Source: Xylogone sp. PMI_703
Lineage: Eukaryota > Ascomycota > Leotiomycetes
DNA length: 64,000 nucleotides
Assembly (NCBI GenBank): GCA_021399445.1
Contig: JAJTUQ010000001.1
Span: forward strand, 7,068,001-7,132,000
Direction of reading: 5' to 3'
Below, in pieces: positions 11,344-22,678 of the stretch. The notes under the pieces were generated by a model that saw only the letters and a program-made list of their open reading frames with translations, did no database searches and was not told where the DNA came from. The translations under genes were made by a program, and so were the position numbers. Position 1 is the first letter of the stretch, and every line of letters starts with the position of its first letter.

Positions 11344-13071
11344 GGTTGTGTGTTGCTGTGGTTAATATATATGAAATAAAACTCGAATCCGGTGTCTGCG
11401 CATAATGCGTGAAGGTGTTTAAGTGAGCGCTTTCTCGATATACAAAGATAATGAGAACATGTTAAGAATGTTGTAGTGAGAACCAATTGAAATGGTACAA
11501 GAAGTTTTGCATCCCTTCACTGCCACCCTGGGTTGGTTGGGTTTGTCTGATGCATGATGACGGCTGAGCTGGCAGAAGTCCTTTCTGATGATGAGACATG
11601 CAGAAAACGCTCCACAGTCTAATAAAGAGCGCTTTCTGCCTGGGATTTTGAATAAAGAGTGGATTTCAAAGAGAAGAAGGATGGAATGACTGTATGAACA
11701 GCTGTTTGCTAGGTGCGGGTAGCCACGACACAGTCGAGGAAGTTTGACGCGAATCGACTGGTGATGTCTGAGTGGATGGTCGCTTCTAAGCTTAGGTCGT
11801 GAATCACCATGCATAAGCCATACATGTCTGGGTATGGCCAGGAATGATAAGGCGCGTCATCGGGAACTGGCGGTTGAAACGGTCTGATACCACTCCTCTC
11901 CCCCAGAATTCACACAACAGATGCATCAGCACTCTTCAAAGCTGGTCGATTATAACGGGAAGTGCGTTCAGCCCTCTTTCTGCTCCAATATTGTCTCTCA
12001 GGGGTACGACGAACGGCTTTGCCTCATTCGCGTCAGTCGCGGTTCCACCAGCCAATCAGACGCGATGCTACGCTAGAGTGTTGACCATTGCGGAGAGATG
12101 TAAAATTATTACGAGCATATGGGAGATTACAAGCGCTGCCGTTTCCACAAGTGGATAAGCGATCCTTGGAGGTTCTCGCTCTCATATCGCATTTGTCTGG
12201 AGTTTCTCTTCTCCTGGAACTCATCGGTGATGTGTCATGTCCTGGCGCGTAACATGGAACACATACCGAATGCCCCCAAAATTGCAGAAAAGCAGAGACA
12301 TACAGTAGCAGGTATGGTCATTGAATTATAAAAGTCTGCCATACCGTACCGATATGGTATTTCATTTTTGTGTCCAATGTCGATCTTGATGGATGCCGTG
12401 GGTCAGTTACCTCGTCAACAGACACGGTGCCAGCTGTCTGTCATTTGTCAACGCTCTCGCTTCCAGTATGGAGGTACCGTTCTTGCCATCTCTCTTGCGC
12501 ACTTTCTGTGGTCTATATTTAGCCGTGGACATGCGTTTTGGAAAAGTCCTGTCGTATTTGGAAGAGCTGAAGCTTGCTGTGAGAGTGGAAACCTTGTTTC
12601 AATTCTGCGCGGTGGCACAGCTTGCCAGTGCTCAAGGCGGTAGTTCGGCGGTACGGGTGACTGATCCACAAGGGCAGATCTGAAGCAACGGCGATTAGCG
12701 TTCCACTTACCTCCTTTTATATTTGCAGTGTACCGTACCAAAAGTTTTGTTGCAGATCAGAATTCTTATCACATGGTGATAAGATGAAGATGCATAGTAG
12801 GAGAGTAGCATCGGGGAGCGCAGGAGTCCACCAAGGATACAACCTTCATGGAGCGACATCAGAACCTATTCTACCGTACCCCGCTGAATGGTAGAATGTA
12901 TGATTTTATAGTCCAATCTGAAAACTAGCCAAAAATTGTGACTTGAACAATTATTATTAGGTACATTCTGCCCCCATTATAGACCTGACGTTATTAGGTT
13001 CATTCTCATACAATGCATGCCAAGAAACGCCTATTCCCCGATAAATTTGAAAACAAATATCAAGTCAAGGG
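11344..13071. other. Intergenic region, no gene seen
   Basis: About 1.7 kb between the Kar9-like start and the 3' end of the methyltransferase gene. Frames here are short and mutually overlapping without motifs. The rare sequence TACCGTACCG-like recurs near 12343-12355, 12728-12738 and 12872-12880, possibly a small dispersed motif. I cannot assign a role. Confidence 0.4.
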
Positions 13072-13567
13072 TTACTTTGTTTCGACACTGAACTCATCCC
13101 ACAACCTCCACTTCTCAACGAGGTTTCCTTTCACATCAAACAACACTCCCTCGTCTTTCAATAACTCCAGTTTTTTCTTTCGGTTTATACCAGAAGGTGC
13201 GTCTTGGGCTTCACCAAAGAATCCTCCGACAGCCTATACACTCTTTTCATCAGCGCCGTAATTGATAGTTTCTGTACTTTTTCGAAGTACAAAAATGAAA
13301 TCGGTTATGAGCATTGCAAAGGGTACTAACCCCGTCAGCTGAAATGATCCTGTGACATGGCACTTCCGGAGAAAATGGATTCCTTCTTAATGCTCCACCC
13401 ACTGCTCTCGGTGAGGAACCAAGTGCGCGAGAGAGTGCTGCATAGGAGGAAACGCGCCCCGGTGGTATCTGGCGGAGAAGGGTGTAGACTCGCTTTGGGA
13501 ATCAATACCTGGACCTAGAGTAGGGGGACAAGGCAACAAATACCTCTTGATACTCAGTAACTGCCAT
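13072..13567 (-). CDS. O6-alkylguanine-DNA alkyltransferase (minimal MGMT / AdaB-like)
   Basis: Three exons, 13567-13544, 13492-13331 and 13233-13072 (introns 51 and 97 bp, all phase 0), encode 115 residues. They are too short to be seen without splicing. The protein has VYTLLRQIPPGRVSSYAALS (wing/HTH entry), SSPRAVGGALRRNP (the arginine-finger helix that flips the damaged base) and PEVPCHRIISADGAVGG, where Cys54 is the alkyl acceptor. Its size matches alkyltransferase-like (ATL) proteins, but ATLs usually have Trp at the acceptor position, so this looks like a catalytically competent minimal MGMT. It lacks the N-terminal domain of human MGMT. It is transcribed divergently from the Ada-N/AraC gene, with 306 bp between the start codons. 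The first 24-nt exon is the least certain part. Confidence 0.82.
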
Positions 13568-13873
13568 GACTGCGATTTTATTTTCACGAACTCACTCCTG
13601 TCAGAGAAATTCAACCAAGGAGTATGGCGACAAATAAATAGAAGGTAAGTTGGAGTTACCTCTTCAAATTCTTGAATGCTGATTGGCCACTTCTAAAGCA
13701 ACTGCGATGACGCTCCCGATACGCGATGTATGATTGGCCATATTGACCGCAGTTCATCCAGTCTTCTTGCCTCTTGACTCACACAAACTACTATGTAAAG
13801 CCTGAGTTATCTCTGTCGAAATTTTTTATTCTTGCCTACTCAAATTTCCTACAATATCTCGTCCTCTTGTTTG
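13568..13873. promoter_or_regulatory. Bidirectional promoter of the split Ada module
   Basis: The interval separates the divergent MGMT-like and Ada-like start codons. It contains a perfect 10-bp direct repeat TGATTGGCCA at 13680-13689 and 13731-13740, 51 bp apart. Each copy includes ATTGG, the reverse complement of a CCAAT box, and the palindrome TGGCCA. GCGATG also occurs twice between or beside the repeats (about 13704 and 13723). CCAAT boxes bind the HAP complex in ascomycetes. Use by the Ada-like factor itself is speculation. The Ada gene may start at 13832 instead, inside this interval. Confidence 0.6.
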
Positions 13874-14656
13874 ATGAGCTCGTCAAATTCCCGAGTCGCG
13901 TCACCGTCGCAGCGTTTCGCCACGCCATCGTCTCGCTGGGCCGCACTTCAACGTCGTGACCCCGCAGCGGAAAACAGCTTCATATATAGTGTGACTACCA
14001 CAAAGATATATTGTCGTCCAACATGCCCATCGCGTCTTGCCCGCCGTGCTAATATTGTCTTTCATGATAATGCGGCTGCTGCTGAAAAGGATGGCTTCAG
14101 ACCGTGTAGAAGATGTCGACCTGATCTGAGTTCTGAGGATGTGCCTCAGCGGAAAGCTATTGAGAAGGCTTGCGATTTGATTAAAGGAGAATCATTGCAA
14201 GACAATGAGGTGAAGAAATGGACAGTGAAAGCATTAGCAAAAGAGGTGGGACTGACCGAAAGTCACTTTTGTCGATCTTTCAAGAGATTTACGGGGTGCA
14301 CAATTGGAGAGTACAGAGCGCAGATGATATCTACTGCTCAGAATGAAGCCAGAATAGGTACAACAGTCACGGATCCGTCCTCTTCAACTGCTGATCAGCA
14401 TTTGGATGTCAGCGAAAGCGATGATATTGCTACTGAGAACTGGGACCTCCCCCTCGAAGAGGCCGCCAATATAACACCATTTGATCATAGTGCCTACATC
14501 TGGAATAATCATGACGAATGGAACCAGGACATTAGTATGGGCGATTGGCCCGCAGCAGATGCGAATATATTTGACTACAGCTCAATGCCCCTCTCTCTTC
14601 CTACAGAAGATACCCCGGCTTTTGATGGTGAGCATAACACCTCGCAGCCCGATTGA
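13874..14656 (+). CDS. Ada-type methylphosphotriester acceptor with AraC HTH (AdaA-like)
   Basis: One exon of 260 residues from the ATG at 13874; an in-frame ATG at 13832 would add 14. Residues 21-95 are the Ada zinc domain: RWAALQRRDP, then IYCRPTCPSR and FRPCRRCRP. The four cysteines fall at 47, 51, 78 and 81, exactly the spacing of E. coli Ada Cys38/42/69/72. The first is the methyl acceptor that turns Ada into an activator. Residues 113-150 form one AraC-type HTH (ALAKEVGLTESHFCRSFKRFTG). The remainder is an acidic, Trp/Asp-rich tail that could be a eukaryotic activation domain. In bacteria Ada switches on alkylation repair after accepting a methyl group from DNA phosphotriesters. Here the partner transferase is the divergent neighbour. 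Family call is very strong; direct control of the neighbour is inferred. Confidence 0.9.
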   Translation: MSSSNSRVASPSQRFATPSSRWAALQRRDPAAENSFIYSVTTTKIYCRPTCPSRLARRANIVFHDNAAAAEKDGFRPCRRCRPDLSSEDVPQRKAIEKACDLIKGESLQDNEVKKWTVKALAKEVGLTESHFCRSFKRFTGCTIGEYRAQMISTAQNEARIGTTVTDPSSSTADQHLDVSESDDIATENWDLPLEEAANITPFDHSAYIWNNHDEWNQDISMGDWPAADANIFDYSSMPLSLPTEDTPAFDGEHNTSQPD

Positions 14657-15222
14657 ATATTCATACAATAGTTACAAGAAACCATCTAACTAGGTGTTGG
14701 TGATAGTCACTTGGTTTCATAATCCTATAGACTTTGGATTAGTTGATATTATCTCAGGAATATGAAACAATCCAATGAATCCGTCTGCTGTTTGGTCTGG
14801 GTGTATGTTTTGAGTAGCTGTGGGAATGCAGTGGCGATACTGGCGGTTTGATGGACAGTAAGGTCTCGTTTATTATTTCAAGTTTATGAAGCTGCGACTG
14901 CGAAAGTCGTAGACTGGTATCTATGGATTCAGTTATTCTTAGATTTCTGTTATAAATGCCCTCGTGCGAGAAACCGGCAGAGTTCATGAAGCGACATAGG
15001 CCAGTGTCCTTCAGTCTGTACGTAGGAAGATATATTAAAAAGTTAGAATAATAAAGGCTGCAATGCAGTACAGTAATAAAGTGAGTATTTTGCGGCAAAC
15101 TATCAATTGTTTCGGTCAAAATATGAAGGCTCAGGTCAGGCTTACACTATCAGGACCACTTTAAGTAGACAAACTCTTAAGATCACGCATCCGTATCATT
15201 TTGCCACCAAATTAAATCTAGA
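14657..15222. other. Convergent intergenic region
   Basis: Lies between the 3' ends of the Ada-like and RTA1 genes. The only frames are short with no motif. Nothing further is seen. Confidence 0.5.
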
Positions 15223-16257
15223 TCAACCCCGTTTCACATACGACCAATGCCCGTGAAACGCCATCCCAGGATGGAATATCGTCAATAGGATTGAAGCAAT
15301 CGTGACCATAGCTCCATCAAATACCATAAAATAAGTTTCACTATTCCAAAGCTTGCCGTGAAACCCACCGGTCAATTCCACGACCCGGTATGTAGACCTG
15401 ATTAGAATAGTCACAGTTGATACAACCAGAGCTATAAATATAATCAGCATCACGAGACTTAGACATCGCCAAGGAACGAGAACCAACCTTGAATAAAGCC
15501 AGAAAAATATCTCCTGCGTCTAACGGCTAGACAATAGTCACTCTGGTTCCAGCTATACGGTTTTCGTCTGCAATTATAAGCAAAAGCAGCTCCGAGCAGC
15601 AGAACAAGTGCCAGGCTGAATACCTGTAGGCACAGCCCGGCAAGCATCAAGTGGATACCGAACTCTTCAAAACTATACGAATCCGCAATCACGGAACAGG
15701 CACCACCGCCGGCTTGAAGACAAAGTGATATGAAGTCGGAGATGATGAAAAGTACAACGATTTTGCGTGGTGAGATGGGGGAGAGGGCCGAGCCGTAAGT
15801 GTTTATCAGCCGACTGAAACATATGTAGATGGAAGCACTGATGAAAGTTGGTCCGATAGTGAGTGAAATAAGGTACCTGTACTTTGAGGTTAGTATGCAT
15901 GAAATGCATGAATCAATGTTCTATGCTGATAAATTGAAATACTCACATAAAGAAGGGACTCTCAATAAAGGGATTGTAATGCATTTTGACTCGACCGATG
16001 TAACCACAAAGCTCTAATGCCATTCCTCCAACCAACCCAATGGCATATGTCCACGTTCGATAGTAAACTCCGAGTATGATCTGAAGTAAGAGCAAGAGGC
16101 TGAAGACAATAAGGAAAAACAGATTTGCCCCGAGGTTTGGGTCATAGGTCACTTGTCCTTGGGATATGGAGCATGTGTCGAGAGTGCATTGTTCGGTTGG
16201 TATTGTGTAATTTGGAGCATGGTCACGGGTGACGAGCTCTATGATTACGGGATACAT
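15223..16257 (-). CDS. RTA1-like seven-transmembrane protein
   Basis: Exons 16257-15947, 15876-15488 and 15431-15223 (introns 70 and 56 bp) give 302 residues. Splicing joins FFM-YLISLTIGP and IQ-ALVVSTVTILIRS. The chain has about seven hydrophobic helices. It contains family signatures: ALELCGYIGR in TM3, LCLQAGGGA in the fourth/fifth helix region, IRSTYRVVELTGGF after TM6 and FMVFDG before the last helix. The extracellular N-terminus carries NYT and two cysteines. RTA1-family proteins include yeast Rta1 and the sphingoid-base translocator Rsb1; many are induced by lipid or drug stress. Substrate cannot be read from the sequence. Family call is firm. Confidence 0.88.
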
Positions 16258-16894
16258 CGTTTAATGATTGAAGATAAATTGAGATTGAAAATTTAAAGAT
16301 TGAGATATAATGGAAGGACGGAGTTGAATTCGTCGCACTTATGGTGGATGGGTACAAACCTAGAGCGGTACTGAGAGAGGAATCCATCTGGTCTTATAGT
16401 ATGTGAAATAACATGAATTGATGTTTTGGATTGCCTACATCTCAGATAGCATAGATTTGGGCTTTCATTATTATAATTGTATTTCAGCCTTTTACGAGCC
16501 TTGATATGTTGATGCTCCTCGCGATACGATTGGCTCGTGGCGTTTTACGAGAGTTGAGCATTCGGGACAACTCGTTCTCCAATTGGCCAGTTCGTATTCC
16601 ACCAATGCAGGAACCATGACAAGAGAATTATGGCTGCTTTTAGGAAGCTCTTTCCATTCAAGGCTTGTGAAAAGCGGCTGAGGACATTCCGATACGAGAA
16701 TCTACAGATACGAAAGGTCGAAGGACTTCACGCGCGTGTGGATGGTTATAGTCTCCCTTTTCACAACCTTTAATGCAATATCTCATTACATTAATGTGTG
16801 GTAGATAAGTGAAAGGATATAGCCCCTTGAATAGCTGCTTAATCAACAACTGGCATTGATATAATCTCTTCTAATCTGGAACGGGACGGAAAGT
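16258..16894. other. Intergenic, RTA1 promoter side
   Basis: Holds the RTA1 5' flank and the 3' flank of the Zn2Cys6 gene. Inverted CCAAT boxes occur near 16531 (GATTGG) and 16581 (AATTGG). No gene is seen. Confidence 0.45.
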
Positions 16895-18530
16895 TCACCA
16901 GCTAACATATTCTTCAACGTATGTATAAGGCCCATCCAATCCATCTAATTTCCACGACATCACCACCTCTGATGTTCGTTTGCTAGCATCTATATCGGTC
17001 CCAACACTATGTATCCTCGCAACTTCAAGAGGTCTTCCGTCGATTTCCAGCCCTGCATCAATGTATTCTTGTTCCTTTGCAATAACCACGGAGGCAACAC
17101 TGACCATTGTCACGGCATTCCAGACTCCTTCTTGGAAATCAATGGTTCTAAGAAGACTCATGGCTCGTTGACGTATCCATGGTTCTCGACAATTGACAGC
17201 TGTGAAATATAAAGGGAGTATGACCCCGATGTCCAGAGAGAGTTTCTGAACGCGAGTGTTCACATTCTTCCGCTCGTTGATAATCACCGCAGATAATGTG
17301 ACCACTTCGTCAAATTCTGCGTCGAAACTGTCATATATAGTAGCTGCGGACTTCGTGCAAGTAGCCGCTTCAATCTTATATATACGATGGTTAGTGATCA
17401 AGACATTGATGATTGTCTGCTCCTGTCGAGAAAATTTGGACGTAGGTCGATTCAGGTATTTTTCAAAACGGACATTCCAGTTGTCAAATGATTCCACTAA
17501 CCGTTCTACAGCCCTGTGTGTTTCTTGAGGAATCACTTCCATCCTTCTATACTTGTAATCTTCTGAAATACCCCGCATCATCCAGTAGAGCTGCCCAGTC
17601 AAAGCATCAAGATACAGTTTTGCCTGATCAAGACTTGAGAATCTCCCAGGAATATCGACTCCGTTATGGAAGTCGGCCATGGCAGGTTGTCGCATTCCTT
17701 GGTAGGTAGATGCGTGGAGATCTAGATTGATAAAGGTACGGGAAAGGTTGATATCAACATCAGCAGTTGAGAGAATTGACTGTTGTCCAGACTCCGGGGA
17801 TGTAGTCCTCTTGGCCTTTTCAAGGCTTTCCTGTAAGAGTCGTAATGAATTCTCGAGGTGAACAAGGGCATTGAGGTAGTTTTTCTGGGTTACCTCGATA
17901 GAAATATGTATCAGTGCACATATCAGTATAATATTCATATCGAGTTCTTTATTGGAAGAGAGATATCGCCGAAGTTCTTGAAGGGCCTTGCAGTACTGCT
18001 GCTGTGCAAAGTTCGATTCGATGGGTACACCAGTAGGAATAATATCAGTATTATTCAGCGAATGTGCTACTGATGCCCTCTCATACAAGGCTCCTAGCGC
18101 AATCACAGCTTGATTGACAGCAGGCTCTTGGTCACAAGCTTGAAGTACTAGCTTCCACGTCCCTGCTCCGAAGAATCCAGCAATACTCGGTACCGTTTCA
18201 GCTCGAAAGAATTCAAACGATCGGCGTTCTTGAATGTCATATCCTGGAGATTTCTGCGAAGGAGGTCGGCTTGGATGAGGAATGACAGCGTCATTGACTC
18301 GTTCTGGGCTGCCTCCATCGCCACTGCTGTATCCGTCACAGACACGACCGGTGCTTATGCAACGTTGACATCGAGGATGAGTTTCATCACACTTCACACG
18401 TCGAATTCTAGATGGGGTTAGAAACTAGCTATATCTTATGCGGTAGCTGTATGGAATTCTTTAGGTCTACTTACTTGCAAGTCTGACAGCCATTTCGAGA
18501 CTTTGGTGCCGATCGGCGAACTAAAACCAT
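16895..18530 (-). CDS. Zn2Cys6 fungal transcription factor
   Basis: Exons 18530-18475 and 18407-16895 with a 66-bp intron give 522 residues. The intron interrupts the zinc cluster, a common position. Across it the protein reads CQTCK-IRRVKCDETHPRCQRCISTGRVC, the full C-x2-C-x6-C-x6-C-x2-C-x6-C binuclear cluster. A basic MVLVRRSAPKSRNG leader precedes it. Residues about 65-500 form a helical regulatory region with FFRAETVPSIAGFFGAGTWK and AVIALGALYER, typical of the fungal-specific transcription-factor (DUF3468/Fungal_trans_2) class. Such proteins bind CGG triplets as dimers in the nucleus. The targets are unknown. It is tandem with the RTA1 gene and divergent from the NUDIX gene. Confidence 0.88.
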
Positions 18531-19343
18531 TTTCAAGTATTAGTTAAGCTAATGGAAATGTTATAGAGTCATGCGATGATGCCATAAAATTATATATCAA
18601 AATGTCTTGAATAAATATGGTACTTTGAAGTAGGTTGTGAAGCAGATTCCGTAGACAGTCGGATAGGTGGTTTTAAGGCATGCCGGGGGAAGGTGGCTGA
18701 ATCTTGCTGCTTTAAATAACGTTAGTAGTTGGCTTCATGTGTTGTTGCCTGGGCTGCTTAGAGACGCTCACATAGCTAATGGAGGAATACCATGCGATCC
18801 CTGAACGAGATGTATAGACTATCAATTGACGCTTTAACAAAAACCGAGGATATTTACATTCTTCACCAAGGGTTTGAGACGGCGACTGTTCAGGTGCTAC
18901 CTTGCTAAAAAGCTAGACATACTTCTCATTTCAGAATGATTTGTATTTACTCCATGCATCATCTGTAGTTAATTACAAGCAAGTTGAAAATACTGTAGAG
19001 CTACTTGGTTGAGCTATAACTGATATGTTTCATGATAGCAGAAAACATGAGAGGTGGGAGTAGATGTTCATAGGGCCGTGGTTAGTGTGTGGGGAATCAA
19101 TGAATATCCTTCTTGCCATTGGAAGGAAAGTACTACCATAGAGGCTCTTCTATAAAGAGACTAGCCTAATTTACTATTTCAACTCCGCCAGGCTTGCTAT
19201 TTGAACCCATTACAACCACTTTGTAATTTGACGACTGATGAAGGGATATGAGCAAATTCGCGAAGCTACGTGTAGGCCGATATTCACCAGTCCTTACCTC
19301 CAGTACCAAGCTCAAGCCCCGTAATCTATACCATTACTCGAAG
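18531..19343. other. Divergent intergenic region between Zn2Cys6 factor and NUDIX gene
   Basis: No gene is seen. Sequence is AT-rich. An in-frame ATG at 19248 could extend the NUDIX protein into this interval by 32 residues as a basic, possibly mitochondrial, leader. Confidence 0.4.
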
Positions 19344-20264
19344 ATGTCAACTGCTACTCCCAAAGTCCTATCTACCACGCCATTGGTAAACTCAAAGTAT
19401 AGCGTTCACTACGTCATATACAAAGGCTAATAACATTTGAACACTAGGAGAACAAAGATGCTAAATGGGTGAATCTTGTAGAGTCAGTACAATACCCAGA
19501 AACAGAATGCTTCAATAATCGCATACACTGTCATGAATCCGTAAGTAAATACATGAGCTAATAAGCACGTCTCCCCCCTTAGAATAAAATACGAGAGCGC
19601 AGACGGCAAGGTTCGCAGATGGGAAGCCGCAAAGCGTACCACAAAGCCTAAGAGCAGTACTGTCGACGCCGTAATTATCGTGGCCGTATTAGAGAAGTCC
19701 ACGGGGCCAGAGTTGCTCTTGCAGAAGCAGTTCCGGCCCCCGCTGAATAAGATCACGATTGAGATGCCTGCGGGGTTAGTTGATGAAAATGAAACGCCTG
19801 AAGAGTGCGCAGTGCGTGAGTTGAAGGAGGAGACGGGGTATATTGGAGAGGCGATATCGGATCGCACTGGCACTCGTCCAGTTTTATTTGGTGGTGAGTA
19901 ATACCTACGAGGTCGATTTGGTATGCGAATATTGTTAAATGATACTAATATGCAATGGAATGAATTTAGCTGTTGGTTTATCTGAGTATAATCAAGCTTC
20001 CACCATTTTTCCAGTTCTTGGTATTCTAATTATAACTACAGCTCATCGTCATTCATGATCCATGTTAAAGTTGATATGGACAAGGCGGAGAATCAGAACC
20101 CTAAGCCCCAGCTAGAGGATGGGGAGTTTATTGAGAGTTTTACGGTACCACTGAAAGATCTCTACAACGAGTGTAGAAAGCTGCATTCTGAGGGGTTTGC
20201 TATTGATGGAAAGGTTGGGTCTGTAGCAGAGGGGTTGGAGATGGCAAAGCTCTGGAAAGTATGA
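19344..20264 (+). CDS. YSA1: ADP-ribose pyrophosphatase, NUDIX family (Ysa1-like)
   Basis: Five exons: 19344-19385, 19448-19482, 19583-19893, a 16-nt micro-exon 19970-19985, and 20042-20264; total 208 residues. All phases fit (627 nt). Joins read STTPL-ENKDAKW and NLVE-IKYESADGK. The Nudix box GLVDENETPEECAVRELKEETGY (G-x5-E-x7-RE-x2-EE-x-G) is complete and follows the E-I-P-A-G type segment EMPAGL. The micro-exon supplies AVGLS, aligning with the DPGL/F-S/C-N-T loop of the family before MIHVKVDMD. The enzyme splits ADP-ribose and ADP-sugars to AMP and ribose phosphate, clearing reactive ADP-ribose. An upstream in-frame ATG at 19248 would add a basic 32-residue leader, so a mitochondrial isoform is possible. 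Confidence 0.88.
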
Positions 20265-20524
20265 ATATTGACGGGAATCTTAAGTGCTGCATTGCACATC
20301 TCGTATTAGAAGGAAATTACTTATGATACATGGTATAGATTGAGTATAGAAAGATATTGGTTTCAGACCTAAATTGCTAGTGTAGTTCAGTTCCGGTCGT
20401 TTAGTTGGAAGAAAAGGTAAAGATCAAAATTGCGCTTAGTATCTGGAACATGTGTACCAGGTAAATGATATTCATTTAAAATTATCCTACACTCCCAGAC
20501 GTTATATCATTCCATACTCAAAAC

Positions 20525-22678
20525 TTATGGAAGGCTCAAATACAAGTCCTTCAGTGAGTTGAAATGTGGTGTCCCCAATCCCGTGACTGGATCCCAACCT
20601 GGAACAGCCTTGAATCCAGGTGTTCCACATCCAGGATTTGAACCATTCACAATATCATTGAACAGATGTGCATTTGAATACAACACCGGATTTATGAATC
20701 CGATTGGTCCCTTGCCATGGTACGTCCTCTCCTCATTGAGTAGCGTTGCTATTGAAGCCCAGATTGGGGATGAAAGGCTCGTTCCGTACCAGTGGTAGAG
20801 GGTCTCGTTCATGTATGCGGGCATCAATGCTCCGTTCGCGGAGATATCTGGGATACCACGGCCACCACGGTTATAAAGACCACCATTCTCACCAACATTG
20901 CTACCGTCGCTGTTAACTGTATAGGTTGGGTATCCAGGATCGTATGCAGCAAAGTAAGCATCGACGGCGTCCTTTTGATAGTCTGGTGTAGGGAAGTAAT
21001 TAGCAAATCCACCACCGCTGCCAAATAGCTCTGCACCAGGGCCAAGGTTTGCTTGCATAACACTCTCATCATCCTTGACTGTCTGGCCTGGGTACAGTCT
21101 TGTACCTCCTACAGCCGTGATGTAAGGGCAATTGACCGGATTTTGTGGAGTGAAGAGGGTGGGGCCGACATCATTAGAGCATGAAGACGGGGTGCCATCT
21201 GCGTAAACGTCCAATGGGTTACCTCCAACACCATAATCACCGCTGGAGAAGAAGATCGAATGGCCCTGGAGACCAAGCTTCATGAATTCATTGCACTGGC
21301 GCTGTTGATAATTTTGAGGGAGATCAGCTTCAGCCTCACCGTAGGAGCCAGATATGACACGAGTGGGTGTGTAGATACCACACTGAAGCGTTCCTGTAGG
21401 ATAGGTGGGATCAATACCTGGGCTATTACCGGTGATGCCATTGGAGCTATACGTGCAGTATGAGCCATCAAGAGCATCAAGGAAGACGTTCAACCAGCCT
21501 TCGATGACATTCTTGCTTGGTGGACCTGGGTCAACTTGGTATAGTGTGACTGTTTGTGGATAGATCAAAGCATATGCGATGTCCATGTCAATATCGGACT
21601 CTCCGGTATTGGAGGGAGAACCTGGCGCGACTGGTGCTGTGGCATTGTGCACAGATTCTAGAGTTGGGTGGGTTCCCTGGGGCACTTGAGGGGCATATTT
21701 CGCGAAATAGAGATTGAGATCTTGTTGTGAATAAATATCGCCCGTCTCGAAGAGGCCTAAGGAGTTCACCTTATCGGGTGTCTTGCGCGGGTCAGGGATG
21801 TCATAGAGAGCTTTCCAGCAAGGAAGTGTGATGTTGTTGGCGCAATCTCGGACATCTTCTGGAATGTGAGACAGGTTATGAGCCGACTCGACCTCGGAAG
21901 ATATTGCAACAGCGTGGTGAGCGAAGAATGGCTTTCCGGAGAGACTATTTCTTTTGGCAATGCCCCCTGATTGTTGGATACTTCTTCTCTTCAACAGATT
22001 AGATAATTTTACGCCAGGCGTTATGTAGTCGATATGCTCAGATAAATGTGCCGGCACATGGTATCTAAGAGAAGATAAGTTAGATCTGAAAATATTGTGT
22101 AGTACGTCAAATGCATATTTACTTACTTATCGCAGCCGATACGAACACCGTCGATACCGGCATTCTCATGCTCGTAATACTCAGTCTCAAGGAGCTTCTC
22201 CGCTTGGTAGACTGGTATATCTAGAGCAAGCCAGCCCTTGTTGTCGGAATGAACTATGCTGTTGTAATCAATACCAGATTCAACCAGCCACGAACGGACA
22301 GCTTCCACAGTCTCATCCGTTGGAGAAAACTTGGCTACAACCTCCTCTGGTGTCCAATGCTTTCCGAAATTTGGAGAGGTAGGATGAGAGCTATTGCGAT
22401 GCCGAGAATTAGAATTTTCATTTGAAAATGGAGGTTATCCAATTTTTGTAGATTACTCACACATCCATTAGATACTTATACCCATTATGAAGCTCGCTTT
22501 GAGTGAGACCAATTCGGATGGGGATAATTGCGTCGCGCTTCACACGAGAAGTTCGGCGCCATTTGGCATCATGGTGAGCGGTGCGCTTTTCATGGAGCAC
22601 ACGAGGCGCTGGAGCTGGAATTGCTTCACAAGCTGCAATTAAAAGTGCCAATGGCACAGTATAATTGAGAAAGCGCAT
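20525..22678 (-). CDS. Secreted sedolisin (S53 serine-carboxyl peptidase, tripeptidyl-peptidase/aorsin type)
   Basis: Exons 22678-22461, 22390-22127 and 22064-20525 (introns 70 and 62 bp) give 673 residues. The N-terminus is a signal peptide (hydrophobic FLNYTVPLALLIAACEA) followed by an activation propeptide (to about residue 180) with PNFGKHWTPEEV and RVKRDA. In the catalytic domain Glu316 and Asp320 lie in GESDIDMDIAY, and Ser590 in YGTSLSSPIW. SSGDYGVGG holds the oxyanion Asp437. The C-terminus NDIVNGSNPGC..GWDPVTGLGTPHF is the calcium site of the family. NAT, NIT, NET and NGS glycosylation sites fit secretion. S53 enzymes digest protein at acidic pH. Triad and calcium site are intact, so it should be active. 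Confidence 0.93.
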
